From: Paralimibaculum aggregatum
GTDB lineage: Bacteria > Pseudomonadota > Alphaproteobacteria > Rhodobacterales > Rhodobacteraceae
DNA length: 54,635 nucleotides
Assembly (NCBI RefSeq): GCF_030270585.1
Contig: NZ_BSYI01000037.1
Location: forward strand, 1 to 54,635
Direction: 5' to 3'
The stretch's first letter is position 1. Each line of letters opens with the position of its first letter. Under the pieces are notes generated by a model. It ran no database searches. It was not told the origin of the DNA and saw only the letters and a program-made list of their open reading frames with translations. The position numbers and the translations under genes are program-made. Below are positions 45,265 to 53,136 of the stretch, in pieces.

Positions 45265-46728
45265 GTGAGGCGCCAGCTCACGCAGGAGCGGCCGGCGGAC
45301 GCGACCATGGACCGGCTCGTGCGCCACACCGCGCGGCGGGTCTCGGACACCTGGCGCCGGGCGCCGCTGCATCTGCGGTTTGCCGCGATCGGCAGCGTCG
45401 TCGTGCTGCTCGGCATGCTGGTGATCGGATGGTGGGTCGGCCGCGAGATCGAGAACAGCGTCACGCGCAATTCCGCGATCTCGACGGCGCTCTACATGGA
45501 GAGCTTCATCGCGCCGCTCTCGCAGGAGCTGAACTCGCAGGACACCCTGTCGCACGGGACCGCCGAGCGCCTGCGGGACCTGTTCCGCGAGCCGACCTTC
45601 GCCGAGCGCATCGCTGCGGTGAAGCTCTGGAAACCCGGCGGGCTGGTCGCGTTCAGCACCGATCCCGGCCTGATCGGAAAGACCTTCGAGCCGACGCCGC
45701 CGCTCGCCGCCGCCTGGAAGGGCGCGCTGAGCGCCGAGTTCGACGATCTGGCCCATCCGCCGGACTACATCCGGGACGCGGGCGACATTCCCTATCTCGA
45801 GGTCTACAACCCGATCCACTCGATCTACACGGGCAGGATCATCGCGGTCGCCGAGTTCTACCAGATCGCGACCGAGCTGGAGCGGGACATCTTCGATGCG
45901 CGGCTCAAGTCCTGGGCCGTGGTCGGCAGCGTGTCGCTCTCGATGTCGGTCCTGCTCTTCGGGATCGTGCGCCAGGGGAGCCGGACGATCGAGCGCCAGA
46001 CCGGGGAGCTGCGCGCCCGGATATCGGAGGTCAACGAGATGGCGGTGCAGAACACGCGGCTGAGGCGGCATATCCAGGGCGCCTCGCGGCGCGCCGGCGA
46101 GCACAACGAGCGGCTTCTGCGCCGGATCAGCGCGGAGCTCCACGACGGCCCGGCCCAGGAGCTCGCCCTTGCGGCGCTCAGGCTCGATTCCGCGTTCCGG
46201 CATCTCGAGCCGGATCGGGGCAGGGCGGACCACGAGACCATCCGCGCATCGCTCGATGCCGCGATGAAGGAGATCAGGGCGATCTCCTCGGGGCTCAGCC
46301 TGCCCGAGATCGACGGGAAATCCGTGCTGGACACGCTGACCCTCGCGATCGAGACGCATGAACGGCGGACGCGGAGCGAGGTCGGCGCGGCGCTGGATGC
46401 CCGGACCCTCGCCGGGCTGCATCTCGATCATCCGAGCCTGATCTGCGTCTACCGCTTCGTGCAGGAAGGCCTGAACAACGCCTGGCGCCACGGCGCGGGC
46501 AGGGAGCAGCGGGTTGCCGCCAGGCTGGACGGCATCGAGCTGGTGGTGACGGTGGCCGATCGCGGGCCGGGCTTCGACCCGGGCGACCTCTCCGCCGCAA
46601 GCGACCGCCTCGGCCTGCTCGGGCTGCGCGAGCGCATCGAGAGCGTGGGCGGCCGGTTTGCCGTTGCGAGCGCGCCGGGCGCCGGCACGACCCTGCGGAT
46701 GGCCCTGCCGATCGAGGACGGAGAATGA
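45265..46728 (+). CDS. NarL-type sensor histidine kinase
   Basis: 487 residues. TM1 at about 38-58 (FAAIGSVVVLLGMLVIGWWV), a periplasmic sensor of ~165 residues, TM2 at about 213-233 (SWAVVGSVSLSMSVLLFGIV), a coiled coil, then a HisKA_3 dimerisation domain with the phospho-acceptor in SAELHDGPAQELAL (His about 293). The HATPase_c domain has the N box (FVQEGLNNAWRHGAG), G1 (VADRGPGFDPGD) and G2 (LGLLGLRERIESVGG). It should phosphorylate the regulator encoded next. Start: GTG 45265 with GAGG upstream; ATG 45307 is less well supported. The lectin-like protein upstream may be its periplasmic partner. Confidence 0.9.
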   Translation: MRRQLTQERPADATMDRLVRHTARRVSDTWRRAPLHLRFAAIGSVVVLLGMLVIGWWVGREIENSVTRNSAISTALYMESFIAPLSQELNSQDTLSHGTAERLRDLFREPTFAERIAAVKLWKPGGLVAFSTDPGLIGKTFEPTPPLAAAWKGALSAEFDDLAHPPDYIRDAGDIPYLEVYNPIHSIYTGRIIAVAEFYQIATELERDIFDARLKSWAVVGSVSLSMSVLLFGIVRQGSRTIERQTGELRARISEVNEMAVQNTRLRRHIQGASRRAGEHNERLLRRISAELHDGPAQELALAALRLDSAFRHLEPDRGRADHETIRASLDAAMKEIRAISSGLSLPEIDGKSVLDTLTLAIETHERRTRSEVGAALDARTLAGLHLDHPSLICVYRFVQEGLNNAWRHGAGREQRVAARLDGIELVVTVADRGPGFDPGDLSAASDRLGLLGLRERIESVGGRFAVASAPGAGTTLRMALPIEDGE

Positions 46729-47369
46729 CCGTCGCAATCCGCGTGGTGATCGCCGACGACCATCCGCTGTTCCGCGACGGCGTCGCGCGGACCCTCGAAG
46801 AGAGCGGCGCCCTGCAGGTCGTGGCCGCGACGGGGACCGCCGAGGCAGCGATCCGGGCCGTCGAGGAGCATCTGCCCGACATCGTGTGCCTCGACATCTC
46901 GCTGCCCGGCAACGGGCTGGACGCAGCGCGGGTGATCGGCGAGCGGTTTCCGGCGGTGCGGATCGTCATGCTCACGGTCTCCGAATCCGACGATGACGTG
47001 ATGACCGCCTTCAAGGCCGGCGCGAAGGGCTATGTGCTGAAGGGCATCGGCGCGGCCGAGCTCGTCGAGGTGCTGACCGGCGTTGCGGCAGGCGGCTCCT
47101 ATGTCTCTCCATCGCTCGCCGCGCGGGTCCTCGGGGCGATGAAGAGCCCGCGAGCCGACGGCGCGGCGGCGGACCCGCTCGACTCGCTGACCCGCCGCGA
47201 GGAGCAGATCCTGGATCTGGTCGCGAAGGGCCTGAGCAACAAGGAGATCGGGCGCGAATTGGCCCTGCAGGAGAAGACCGTCAAGCACTACATGACGAAC
47301 ATCCTGCAGAAGCTGCATGTGCGCAACCGCGTCGAGGCGGCGCTCCTCGCGGCCGGCCGATCCCGCTGA
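46725..47369 (+). CDS. NarL/LuxR-family response regulator
   Basis: 214 residues. Receiver domain with the acidic pair ADDHPLFRDG, phospho-acceptor Asp57 in DIVCLDISLPG, the conserved Thr/Ser in MLTVSESDDD and Lys in GAKGYVLKG. The C-terminal LuxR helix-turn-helix (LTRREEQILDLVAKGLSNKE, IGRELALQEKTVKHYMTNIL, QKLHVRNRVEA) is intact. Its ATG overlaps the kinase stop (ATGA), so the pair is translationally coupled. Likely targets are the surface-protein genes around it, but no shared operator could be identified by eye. Confidence 0.95.
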   Translation: MTVAIRVVIADDHPLFRDGVARTLEESGALQVVAATGTAEAAIRAVEEHLPDIVCLDISLPGNGLDAARVIGERFPAVRIVMLTVSESDDDVMTAFKAGAKGYVLKGIGAAELVEVLTGVAAGGSYVSPSLAARVLGAMKSPRADGAAADPLDSLTRREEQILDLVAKGLSNKEIGRELALQEKTVKHYMTNILQKLHVRNRVEAALLAAGRSR

Positions 47370-47454
47370 GCGCTCGGCAGGGTGCTGGCGCCCCGCCCGG
47401 GTTTCGGGAGCGCGCGGCATGCAGCCTGCGCCGGCCGGGCGCGTGCCCGTCGCC

Positions 47455-48915
47455 TTAGCCGGCGATCTCCCACTCGCCGGGCGACACCTCGACGAGATTG
47501 TCGAGTTCGGGCGTGTTCGCGCGGTTCTCGTCGCTGATGACGAAGGCGACGACGAGTTCGGCGCGGGCGCCGCCGCCATCGAGGAAGGACGTCCAGAACA
47601 GGATGCCGTCGGTGTCCGCGGCGCGCTCCAGCAGGTCGTCATAGAGCGTCTCGACGAAGGCGCCGTTCTCCATGCCGTCCGGATCGCCGACCGCCTCGGC
47701 GAACTCGAACGAGTCGAGAAAGGCTTCGGCCAGGTCGTCAAGGTCGAAGCGGTCTTCGAGCGCATCGATCCAGAAGTTGAGCCCGGTCCTGTCCGGCGCC
47801 CGCCCGAGCGTCTCGGTGTAGAACAGCGTCACGTCCTCGGCCATGCGCAGCGCGTCGCCGGGGCCCTGGTCCGGGGTGCCGTCGTCACCGCCCGGCATCG
47901 GCGTGTCGTCCGATCCCGGCGTGCCGGGCGCGTCGCCGGGCCCCTGGTCCGGGGTGCCGTCGTCGTTGCCCGGAGCCGGGGCGCCGGGCGAGAGATCGGG
48001 CGCGTCCACCCCCGCCGGCAGGAGCGCCGTCAGCCCGTCGATATCCGCCTGGGTTGCCGGGCGCTCGACGATCGTCGTGCCGTCCGCCGCCTTCTCCTCG
48101 TAGATGCCGCCCTCGATCTCGATCCTGCTTCCGTCTGGGAAGGTCTGCTCGATCCGGTTCGGGCCGGTCTCGAGGATGCTGCCGTCGGCGAGGGGAAACG
48201 CCTGCGCCACGACCGCCGGGTTGCCGGCGGCGATCCCCTCGAGCCGCACGCGGTCGGTGGCGGTCGCCGGGCGCTCGAGGATGGTCTCGCCGGCCGGGTC
48301 CTTCAGCTCGTAGACACCGGCCTCGATCTCCTCCTTCGAGCCGTCGGAATACGCGACCTCGATGGTGTCGCCGAGGATCTCCACCCCGGTCACGGTCGCA
48401 TCGGGGGCGGGGAAGGCGGGGCCGCCCGGCATGCCGTCCCCCGGGTCCACGGGCGTGCCGTCACCCGACACCGCATCCCCGATCGAGAGGCTCTCGAGCC
48501 GGGTGCGATCGGCCACCGTCGCGGCGCGCTCCTCGACGGTGTCGCCCGCCATGTCCTTGCGCTCGTAGATGCCGAACTCGATCTCCTCCCTGGTGCCGTC
48601 GGAGTACTCGACCTCGATGTTCGCGCCGAAGATCTCGATCTTCGTGACCGTCCTGTCCATGCCTGTGTCTCCCGCCGGCTCCCCGCCGCCCGTATCGCCG
48701 CTATCGTCGTCGTCGTCCGGCTCGCCCGCGAAACCCGCGGCGAGATCGAGAAGCCGCTGCCGGTCCGCATCGGTCGCCGGCCGCTCCTCCACCGTCTCGC
48801 CCGAGGCGTCCTTGCGCTCGTAGATGCCGGCGTCGATTTCTTCCTCGGAGCCGTCGGCGTAGGCGATCTCGATGTCCGCGCCTTCGATCTCCACGTCCAC
48901 GACCTGCGCGTCCAT
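47455..48915 (-). CDS. DUF4214 protein with four internal repeats
   Basis: 486 residues, strongly acidic. Four repeats of about 55 residues follow one consensus: VxxVEIxGAxIEVxYxDGSx, then EEIExGIYExKDxxGxTxxE, then RPATxADxxRL (about residues 5-60, 88-143, 173-226, 245-300). Low-complexity Gly/Asp/Pro linkers follow (TPDQGPGDAPGTPGSDDTPM and a near copy). The C-terminus is a DUF4214 domain pair (FYTETLGRAPDRTGLNFWID; YDDLLERAADTDGILFWTSF), as in the large protein at 38874. No signal peptide; type I secretion is plausible. Start: ATG 48915 with GGGAGGTGCGCTC upstream. It converges on the response regulator. Confidence 0.82.
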   Translation of the reverse strand: MDAQVVDVEIEGADIEIAYADGSEEEIDAGIYERKDASGETVEERPATDADRQRLLDLAAGFAGEPDDDDDSGDTGGGEPAGDTGMDRTVTKIEIFGANIEVEYSDGTREEIEFGIYERKDMAGDTVEERAATVADRTRLESLSIGDAVSGDGTPVDPGDGMPGGPAFPAPDATVTGVEILGDTIEVAYSDGSKEEIEAGVYELKDPAGETILERPATATDRVRLEGIAAGNPAVVAQAFPLADGSILETGPNRIEQTFPDGSRIEIEGGIYEEKAADGTTIVERPATQADIDGLTALLPAGVDAPDLSPGAPAPGNDDGTPDQGPGDAPGTPGSDDTPMPGGDDGTPDQGPGDALRMAEDVTLFYTETLGRAPDRTGLNFWIDALEDRFDLDDLAEAFLDSFEFAEAVGDPDGMENGAFVETLYDDLLERAADTDGILFWTSFLDGGGARAELVVAFVISDENRANTPELDNLVEVSPGEWEIAG

Positions 48916-49098
48916 GAGCGCACCTCCCGCTGGCTGGGTGTCGGGATCACCCTACCGGGCGCGTGGGCGCCCGACAGGGGCGGCAGTCCCCCGATCGATC
49001 GGACCAAGGTCCGAAACCCGGTGGGAGCGCTCACCGTTGCCGGCGTCATGGGCAAGGCCGGAGGACCGGCACATCCGGCCGGTTCGCCGCGGGGGCCG

Positions 49099-49812
49099 CT
49101 AGAGGAACGGGCCGAAGATCGCGGCGCCGGCCTCGAGCGCCTGAGACGTGCTGAAGCGGTAGCCGGAGACCGGCTCGCCACCCTGCGCGGCATCGAGGTG
49201 TTCGGCAGAGCAGTAGAAGACCATCGACCGGCATTGCGTGTCGGCGGCGCAGCCATGGATCGGCTCGACCCCGGCCCAGACCACGATGCCCGGCGGAACC
49301 TGCCCCGTGATCGACCGCCCGTCATTGCCGGTGCCGATCCGCAGCTTTCCGGCGCAGTGCGCGCAGCGCGATCGGATCAGCGTCGGCCGGCCGAGCAGGG
49401 CACCGATGCCAAGGGCATCGATCGCGCACATGGCGTTCACCGACACCTCTCCGATCTCGACGACATGCCCGGTGTCCCGATCGGTGAACGGGTAGGCGCC
49501 CTCGATCTCGCCCTGCCGGCACACCACCAGATCGCGCGCCACGAGTTCGTCGAGATGCCGGGCGATCGCAGCCGCGGCAAGCCGGCGACGCTCGGCGAGC
49601 CACGCAAGCCGCGGCGCGCGCCCGGTCTCGCGAAAGCTCTGCAGGATTGCGCGGTGCGTATCCCGCGCCGCCTCCCCGAGACCCTGCCAGCGCGCGAGCA
49701 TGCGATCCTCTCGCAGGAGATCGAGAAGCGCTGCCTCGACCAGCGGAGAGGTCACGGCCGACCAGTCCGGGAACCGGGTGTTCGGGCCGATGGTCAACGC
49801 GAACCGCGGCAT
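49099..49812 (-). CDS. merB: Organomercurial lyase MerB
   Basis: 237 residues. MerB protonolyses the C-Hg bond of organomercurials, releasing Hg(II) for MerA. The catalytic Cys129 and Asp132 lie in VNAMCAIDALGIG and the second catalytic Cys188 in IHGCAADTQC; an extra Cys pair occurs in SRCAHCAGKL. The N-terminal winged-helix-like region (AAAIARHLDELVARDLVVCR) is also as expected. It is somewhat longer than the classical ~212-residue enzyme because of its N-terminus. It starts 9 bp after the merA stop, last gene of the mer operon. Confidence 0.93.
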   Translation of the reverse strand: MPRFALTIGPNTRFPDWSAVTSPLVEAALLDLLREDRMLARWQGLGEAARDTHRAILQSFRETGRAPRLAWLAERRRLAAAAIARHLDELVARDLVVCRQGEIEGAYPFTDRDTGHVVEIGEVSVNAMCAIDALGIGALLGRPTLIRSRCAHCAGKLRIGTGNDGRSITGQVPPGIVVWAGVEPIHGCAADTQCRSMVFYCSAEHLDAAQGGEPVSGYRFSTSQALEAGAAIFGPFL

Positions 49813-49821
49813 CTCGCGGCC

Positions 49822-51249
49822 TCACCCTGCACAGCACGAAAGCTTGCCGACATCCCGGTCGAAGGTCTGCGCCGCAAGCTTCAGCCCCTCGACCGTGGTG
49901 AGGTAGGGGAAGATCGTCGCGCCGAGCTCGTCATGGGTCATGCCCGCCCGTATCGCCAGCGCAGCCGTCTGGATGCTGTCCGCGCCCTCGGGGGCGAGGA
50001 TATGCGCGCCGATGAGCTTCCTTGTGCCGGCATCGGCAACGAGCTTGATCAGCCCGCGGGTGTCTCTGGCCGCCAGCGCGCGGGGCACATGCTCCAGCGC
50101 GAGAACGCTCGTCTTCGTCGCGATGCCCGCCGCCTTGGCGGCCGCCTCGGTGTAGCCGACCGTCGCCAGGTTCGGGTCGGTGAAGACGACCGCCGGCATC
50201 CCGGTCGCATCGTAGCGAAGGCTGTCGCCGTTCAGTGCGTTCGTGGCGGCGATCCTGGCGCCATAGGCCGCCATGTAGACGAACTGGTCGCGGCCGGTGA
50301 CATCGCCTGCCGCATAGACCCCGGCCCTGGTCGTGCGCATCGCATCATCGACCAGGATCGACCCGCGCGCATCCGTCTCGATTCCGGCATGGCGGAGGCC
50401 GAGCGCCTCGGTGTTGGGCCTGCGCCCCGTCGCGACCAGGACGGCCGACGCCTCCAGGGCGCGCGTCTCCCCGCCCGCGCGCACCCGGAGCGCCGCTCCG
50501 GCTGCGGTGCGCTCGATCCGCTCGTATGCAATGCCGCTCACGCTCGCGATGCCCTCGTCGCCCAGATATCCCGTCAGGGCATGGCTGATCTCCGGCTCGG
50601 CTTCCGGCAGCAGCCCGCGCCGGCTCACGAGCGTGACCCGGGCGCCCGCGCGGGCGAAGACCTGCGCCAGCTCCGCGCCGACATAGCCGGCACCGATCAC
50701 CAGCAGGGAGGGCGGCACGGTCTCCAGATCGAGGGCCGAGGTGCTGTCGAGAACCGGCACCGTCTCGATGCCCGGAATGCCCGGCAGGGCCGGCCTCGAC
50801 CCGGTGGCAACGACGATCCTGCCCGCCGCGACGGCATCACCGCCGACGACAAGCCTGCCGTTCGCCTCGAAGCGCGCAGCCCCCGGGAGGTAGCTGATAC
50901 GGTCGTAGGACGGCAGGAGGCCGACGTATTTCGCGGCGCGCAGCTCATCGACGAGCGCCTGCTTCTGCGCGACAGCGGCCCGCCAGCCGGTCACGCGGGC
51001 TTCGGCCTCGATCCCGTCGAAGCGTGCTGCCGCCCGGGCCTGATGGATCGGCTCGACGGCACGGATCAGCGCCTTGGAGGGCACGCAGCCGACATTGACG
51101 CAGGTGCCGCCAATCGTGCCCGAGCCGATCAGGGCAACCCGTGCGCCTGCTTCAGCAGCGGTGATCGCCGCCGAGAAGCCGGCCGACCCTGCGCCGATGA
51201 CGGCGAGGTCGAACGTGGTTCGCGCGCCCGGCGCGCCGCGGTCTGACAT
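49822..51249 (-). CDS. merA: Mercuric reductase MerA (no N-terminal HMA domain)
   Basis: 475 residues. A pyridine nucleotide-disulfide oxidoreductase reducing Hg(II) to Hg(0) with NADPH. FAD site FDLAVIGAGSAGFSAAITAA, redox pair GGTCVNVGCVPSKAL (Cys50, Cys55), NADPH site LLVIGAGYVGAELAQVFARA, and the C-terminal vicinal Cys pair KLSCCAG (472-473) that receives Hg(II) and separates MerA from lipoamide dehydrogenases. The NmerA heavy-metal-binding domain found in many MerA proteins is absent. Start: ATG 51249 with AAGGAGACGAC upstream, only 10 bp after merF. Confidence 0.96.
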   Translation of the reverse strand: MSDRGAPGARTTFDLAVIGAGSAGFSAAITAAEAGARVALIGSGTIGGTCVNVGCVPSKALIRAVEPIHQARAAARFDGIEAEARVTGWRAAVAQKQALVDELRAAKYVGLLPSYDRISYLPGAARFEANGRLVVGGDAVAAGRIVVATGSRPALPGIPGIETVPVLDSTSALDLETVPPSLLVIGAGYVGAELAQVFARAGARVTLVSRRGLLPEAEPEISHALTGYLGDEGIASVSGIAYERIERTAAGAALRVRAGGETRALEASAVLVATGRRPNTEALGLRHAGIETDARGSILVDDAMRTTRAGVYAAGDVTGRDQFVYMAAYGARIAATNALNGDSLRYDATGMPAVVFTDPNLATVGYTEAAAKAAGIATKTSVLALEHVPRALAARDTRGLIKLVADAGTRKLIGAHILAPEGADSIQTAALAIRAGMTHDELGATIFPYLTTVEGLKLAAQTFDRDVGKLSCCAG

Positions 51250-51259
51250 GTCGTCTCCT

Positions 51260-51469
51260 TTAGGAGTTCGCGCGGCTGCGCCGCCAGAGTGCATAGGCCG
51301 TCAACCCGGCGAAGATCGCCAGCGCCGGCAGCAGCACATAATCGAGATAGCCGGTCAGGGCCGACAGCCCGACCGCGCCGAGAAGAACGACGAGGATCGG
51401 CGTGAAGCAGCAGAGCGCGGCAACGATCGTGCCGACGATGCCGAGCTTGAGAAGGCGACGTTCGTTCAT
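51260..51469 (-). CDS. merF: Mercury transporter MerF, short form
   Basis: 69 residues, two membrane helices. IVGTIVAALCCFTPILVVLL carries the vicinal Cys20-Cys21 in helix 1, followed by GLSALTGYLDYVLLPALAIF, nearly identical to known MerF proteins. It carries Hg(II) through the inner membrane to MerA. Known MerF proteins have a second vicinal Cys pair in the cytoplasmic tail; here the tail ends at WRRSRANS without it. The ATG overlaps the stop of the preceding small ORF (ATGA), so translation is coupled. Confidence 0.93.
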   Translation of the reverse strand: MNERRLLKLGIVGTIVAALCCFTPILVVLLGAVGLSALTGYLDYVLLPALAIFAGLTAYALWRRSRANS

Positions 51470-51744
51470 CTGGCGCTCTCCTTCGGCAGCGGTTTCAGGA
51501 TGGCCGGACCACGCCGGCGCATCGGCAGGGTTCTCCCGTCGGCGAAGGCCAAGCCCGCTGCGGGGGCTTCGGGGGATGCCTCGGCGTTCAGGGCCCCTTC
51601 GGCCGGTTCCATGCGCTTGCAAACCCTGGTCGGGCAGGCCGGGCGGGTCGCGGCGACCGCGTCTGCACCGGCCCTCGGGGCCAGTGCAAACGCACCGGGA
51701 GCGAGAAGCCCCGCTGCGAGCAAGTGCTGCGATCCTGCCGACAT
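51466..51744 (-). CDS. Small Cys-containing protein, first gene of mer operon
   Basis: 92 residues if started at ATG 51744 (AAAGG upstream); a GTG at 51846 would add 34. The N-terminus (MSAGSQHLLAAGLLAPGAFA) looks like a secretion signal. The mature part has two Cys spaced C-x4-C (RPACPTRVCKRMEP, residues 37 and 42), is Ala/Pro/Arg-rich, and ends LKPLPKESAR. Its stop overlaps the merF start. It occupies the slot normally held by merT/merP and lies directly behind the mer promoter. I do not recognise it. The frame could be fortuitous in GC-rich DNA, but coupling and position argue for a real gene. Confidence 0.5.
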   Translation of the reverse strand: MSAGSQHLLAAGLLAPGAFALAPRAGADAVAATRPACPTRVCKRMEPAEGALNAEASPEAPAAGLAFADGRTLPMRRRGPAILKPLPKESAR

Positions 51745-51890
51745 GGCACGCCTTTCATCCGGCCCGGAGGGCCCTGGGACCGGCAGGGCTGTCTTCGCCG
51801 CGACAACCGGGGTCGTGGCGATACGATCGAGGGCATGGTGGGTCACGGCGGCGATCCTCGAACCTGCTTGCCTTGGACTGCGATCGCCAT

Positions 51891-51921
51891 AACCTAGGCT
51901 CTGTAGTGACTACAGGTTCAA
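51891..51921 (-). promoter_or_regulatory. MerR-controlled mer promoter and operator
   Basis: On the minus strand: -35 TTGAAC (51921-51916), a 19-bp spacer, and -10 TAGGTT (51896-51891). The spacer contains the perfect 7-1-7 palindrome CTGTAGT-C-ACTACAG (51915-51901). A 19-bp spacer with a centred dyad is the hallmark of MerR-activated promoters. It lies 13-43 bp before the divergent merR start, so MerR would also repress its own gene. Confidence 0.9.
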
Positions 51922-51933
51922 GGGGTCATCCGA

Positions 51934-52362
51934 ATGGAGTTCACGCCCACGTTCATCCCGATCACCCGAGGCGTTCTGGCCAAACGCTCGGGCTGCAACC
52001 TCGAGACCATCCGGTACTACGAGAAGATTGCCCTGCTGCCCGCCCCGCGCCGCAGCGCCGGCGGGCAACGGCTCTACACCGATCAGGACCAGAGGCGTCT
52101 GCGCTTCATCATGCGGGCACGGGAGCTCGGCTTCAGCATCGACGAGATAAGAAGCCTGCTCTCGATGGCGACCGCCGGCACCTATACCTGCGCCCAGATC
52201 CACGGTCTGACGGTCGCCCACCTGCAAGACATCCGCAAGAAGCTCGCCGATCTCGCGCGGCTCGAGCGCACGCTCTCGGAGATCGCCGACAGGTGCGCGT
52301 CGGACACGGCCCCCGACTGCCCGGTGATCGACGCGCTTTGGGAAGATCAGGAGCAATCGTGA
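51934..52362 (+). CDS. merR: Mercury-responsive regulator MerR
   Basis: 142 residues. MerR-type winged helix (GVLAKRSGCNLETIRYYEKI, RRSAGGQRLYTDQDQRRLRF) and a long dimerisation helix (HLQDIRKKLADLARLERTLS). The three metal-binding cysteines of mercury-type MerR are present: Cys86 (TYTCAQIH), Cys121 and Cys129 (DRCASDTAPDCPVI), matching Cys82, 117 and 126 of the classical protein. It twists the divergent mer promoter on binding Hg(II). Confidence 0.94.
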   Translation: MEFTPTFIPITRGVLAKRSGCNLETIRYYEKIALLPAPRRSAGGQRLYTDQDQRRLRFIMRARELGFSIDEIRSLLSMATAGTYTCAQIHGLTVAHLQDIRKKLADLARLERTLSEIADRCASDTAPDCPVIDALWEDQEQS

Positions 52363-52578
52363 TCGCGACTGCGCCCGGACACGGCAACCGAGGCTTTCGC
52401 AGAGAGATGGAAGGCGGGCGCCGGCGCCAGGCCGTTTCCGGTGCGCCCGTGGCCCGGCCCGCCCGTGGGGATGGTCCGGCATCACACGATGTGCCAGCGG
52501 CGGCCGCTCTCCCCCGACGGGCCAGGATGCCCGACAGGCCCGGCGTCACCGGAGAGACAGGCAGGCGGCGCCGCGCCA

Positions 52579-53136
52579 TCAAGCTGCGGGCAGGCGAGCC
52601 GCATCGGCGCCAGAGGGCTCTCCGGCGACGGGGCCTGCGATGAGGTCGTCCATGAAGAGGGACAGCAGCTCGGCGCGGCTGGCGACGCCCGACTTGGCGT
52701 AGACGCGCGCCAGTTGCGCCCGGACCGTGCCGGCGGCGGCGCCGCGGAGCCCGGCGATGGCGGCGACATCGAAACCCTTGAGTGCCAGGAACGCGACCTC
52801 CGTCTCCGCGGGCGTCAGGCGCCACGCCGCGAAGCGGGCCTCGATCAGGTCGGTCATCGCGCCGCGGGCGGCGGAGAGGGCGGTCCGGCTCCGCTCGGCC
52901 TCCTCGAGCGTGCGGCGCATCTCGAGGGCGCCGAACAGGACGCCGAGAACGAGCGCGAGGGCGACCGCCGCCTCGAGCACGAGGTGGAGGTCGGCCCCAT
53001 CGAAGGTGATGTCGGCAAGCACGTCGCCGACGAAGAACACCGCCGCCATCGCCTGAAGCGCCAGGACCAGCGCAAGGGCGGTCTCCCGGCGACCGCCCGG
53101 CGCCTCGCTCCACCGGCGCTGTAGGCGGCGCAGCAT
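52579..53136 (-). CDS. Membrane-anchored LuxR-type helix-turn-helix protein
   Basis: 185 residues. Two hydrophobic segments (ETALALVLALQAMAAVFFVG; LVLEAAVALALVLGVLFGAL) are followed by a coiled-coil linker (MRRTLEEAERSRTALSAARG) and a LuxR-type helix-turn-helix (WRLTPAETEVAFLALKGFDV, AAAGTVRAQLARVYAKSGVA, SRAELLSLFMDDL). No receiver or ligand domain. The ATG at 53136 overlaps the cytochrome b stop (TGATG). A DNA-binding domain tied to the membrane suggests direct sensing of membrane or redox state. Last gene of a three-gene operon. Confidence 0.85.
   Translation of the reverse strand: MLRRLQRRWSEAPGGRRETALALVLALQAMAAVFFVGDVLADITFDGADLHLVLEAAVALALVLGVLFGALEMRRTLEEAERSRTALSAARGAMTDLIEARFAAWRLTPAETEVAFLALKGFDVAAIAGLRGAAAGTVRAQLARVYAKSGVASRAELLSLFMDDLIAGPVAGEPSGADAARLPAA

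Noticed and set aside
44407-46737. 776-codon minus-strand open frame
   Set aside because: Antisense to the lectin-like and histidine-kinase genes; Arg/Asp/Gly-rich without recognisable domains.
47317-51246. 1309-codon plus-strand open frame
   Set aside because: Antisense to DUF4214, merB and merA, all with strong family matches and start signals; long antisense frames are expected in GC-rich DNA with this codon bias.
49000-52400. Search for merT, merP, merC, merE or merD in the mer locus
   Set aside because: No frame shows the MerT Cys-Cys helices, the MerP GMTCxxC motif or the other products; only merR, merF, merA and merB are supported.
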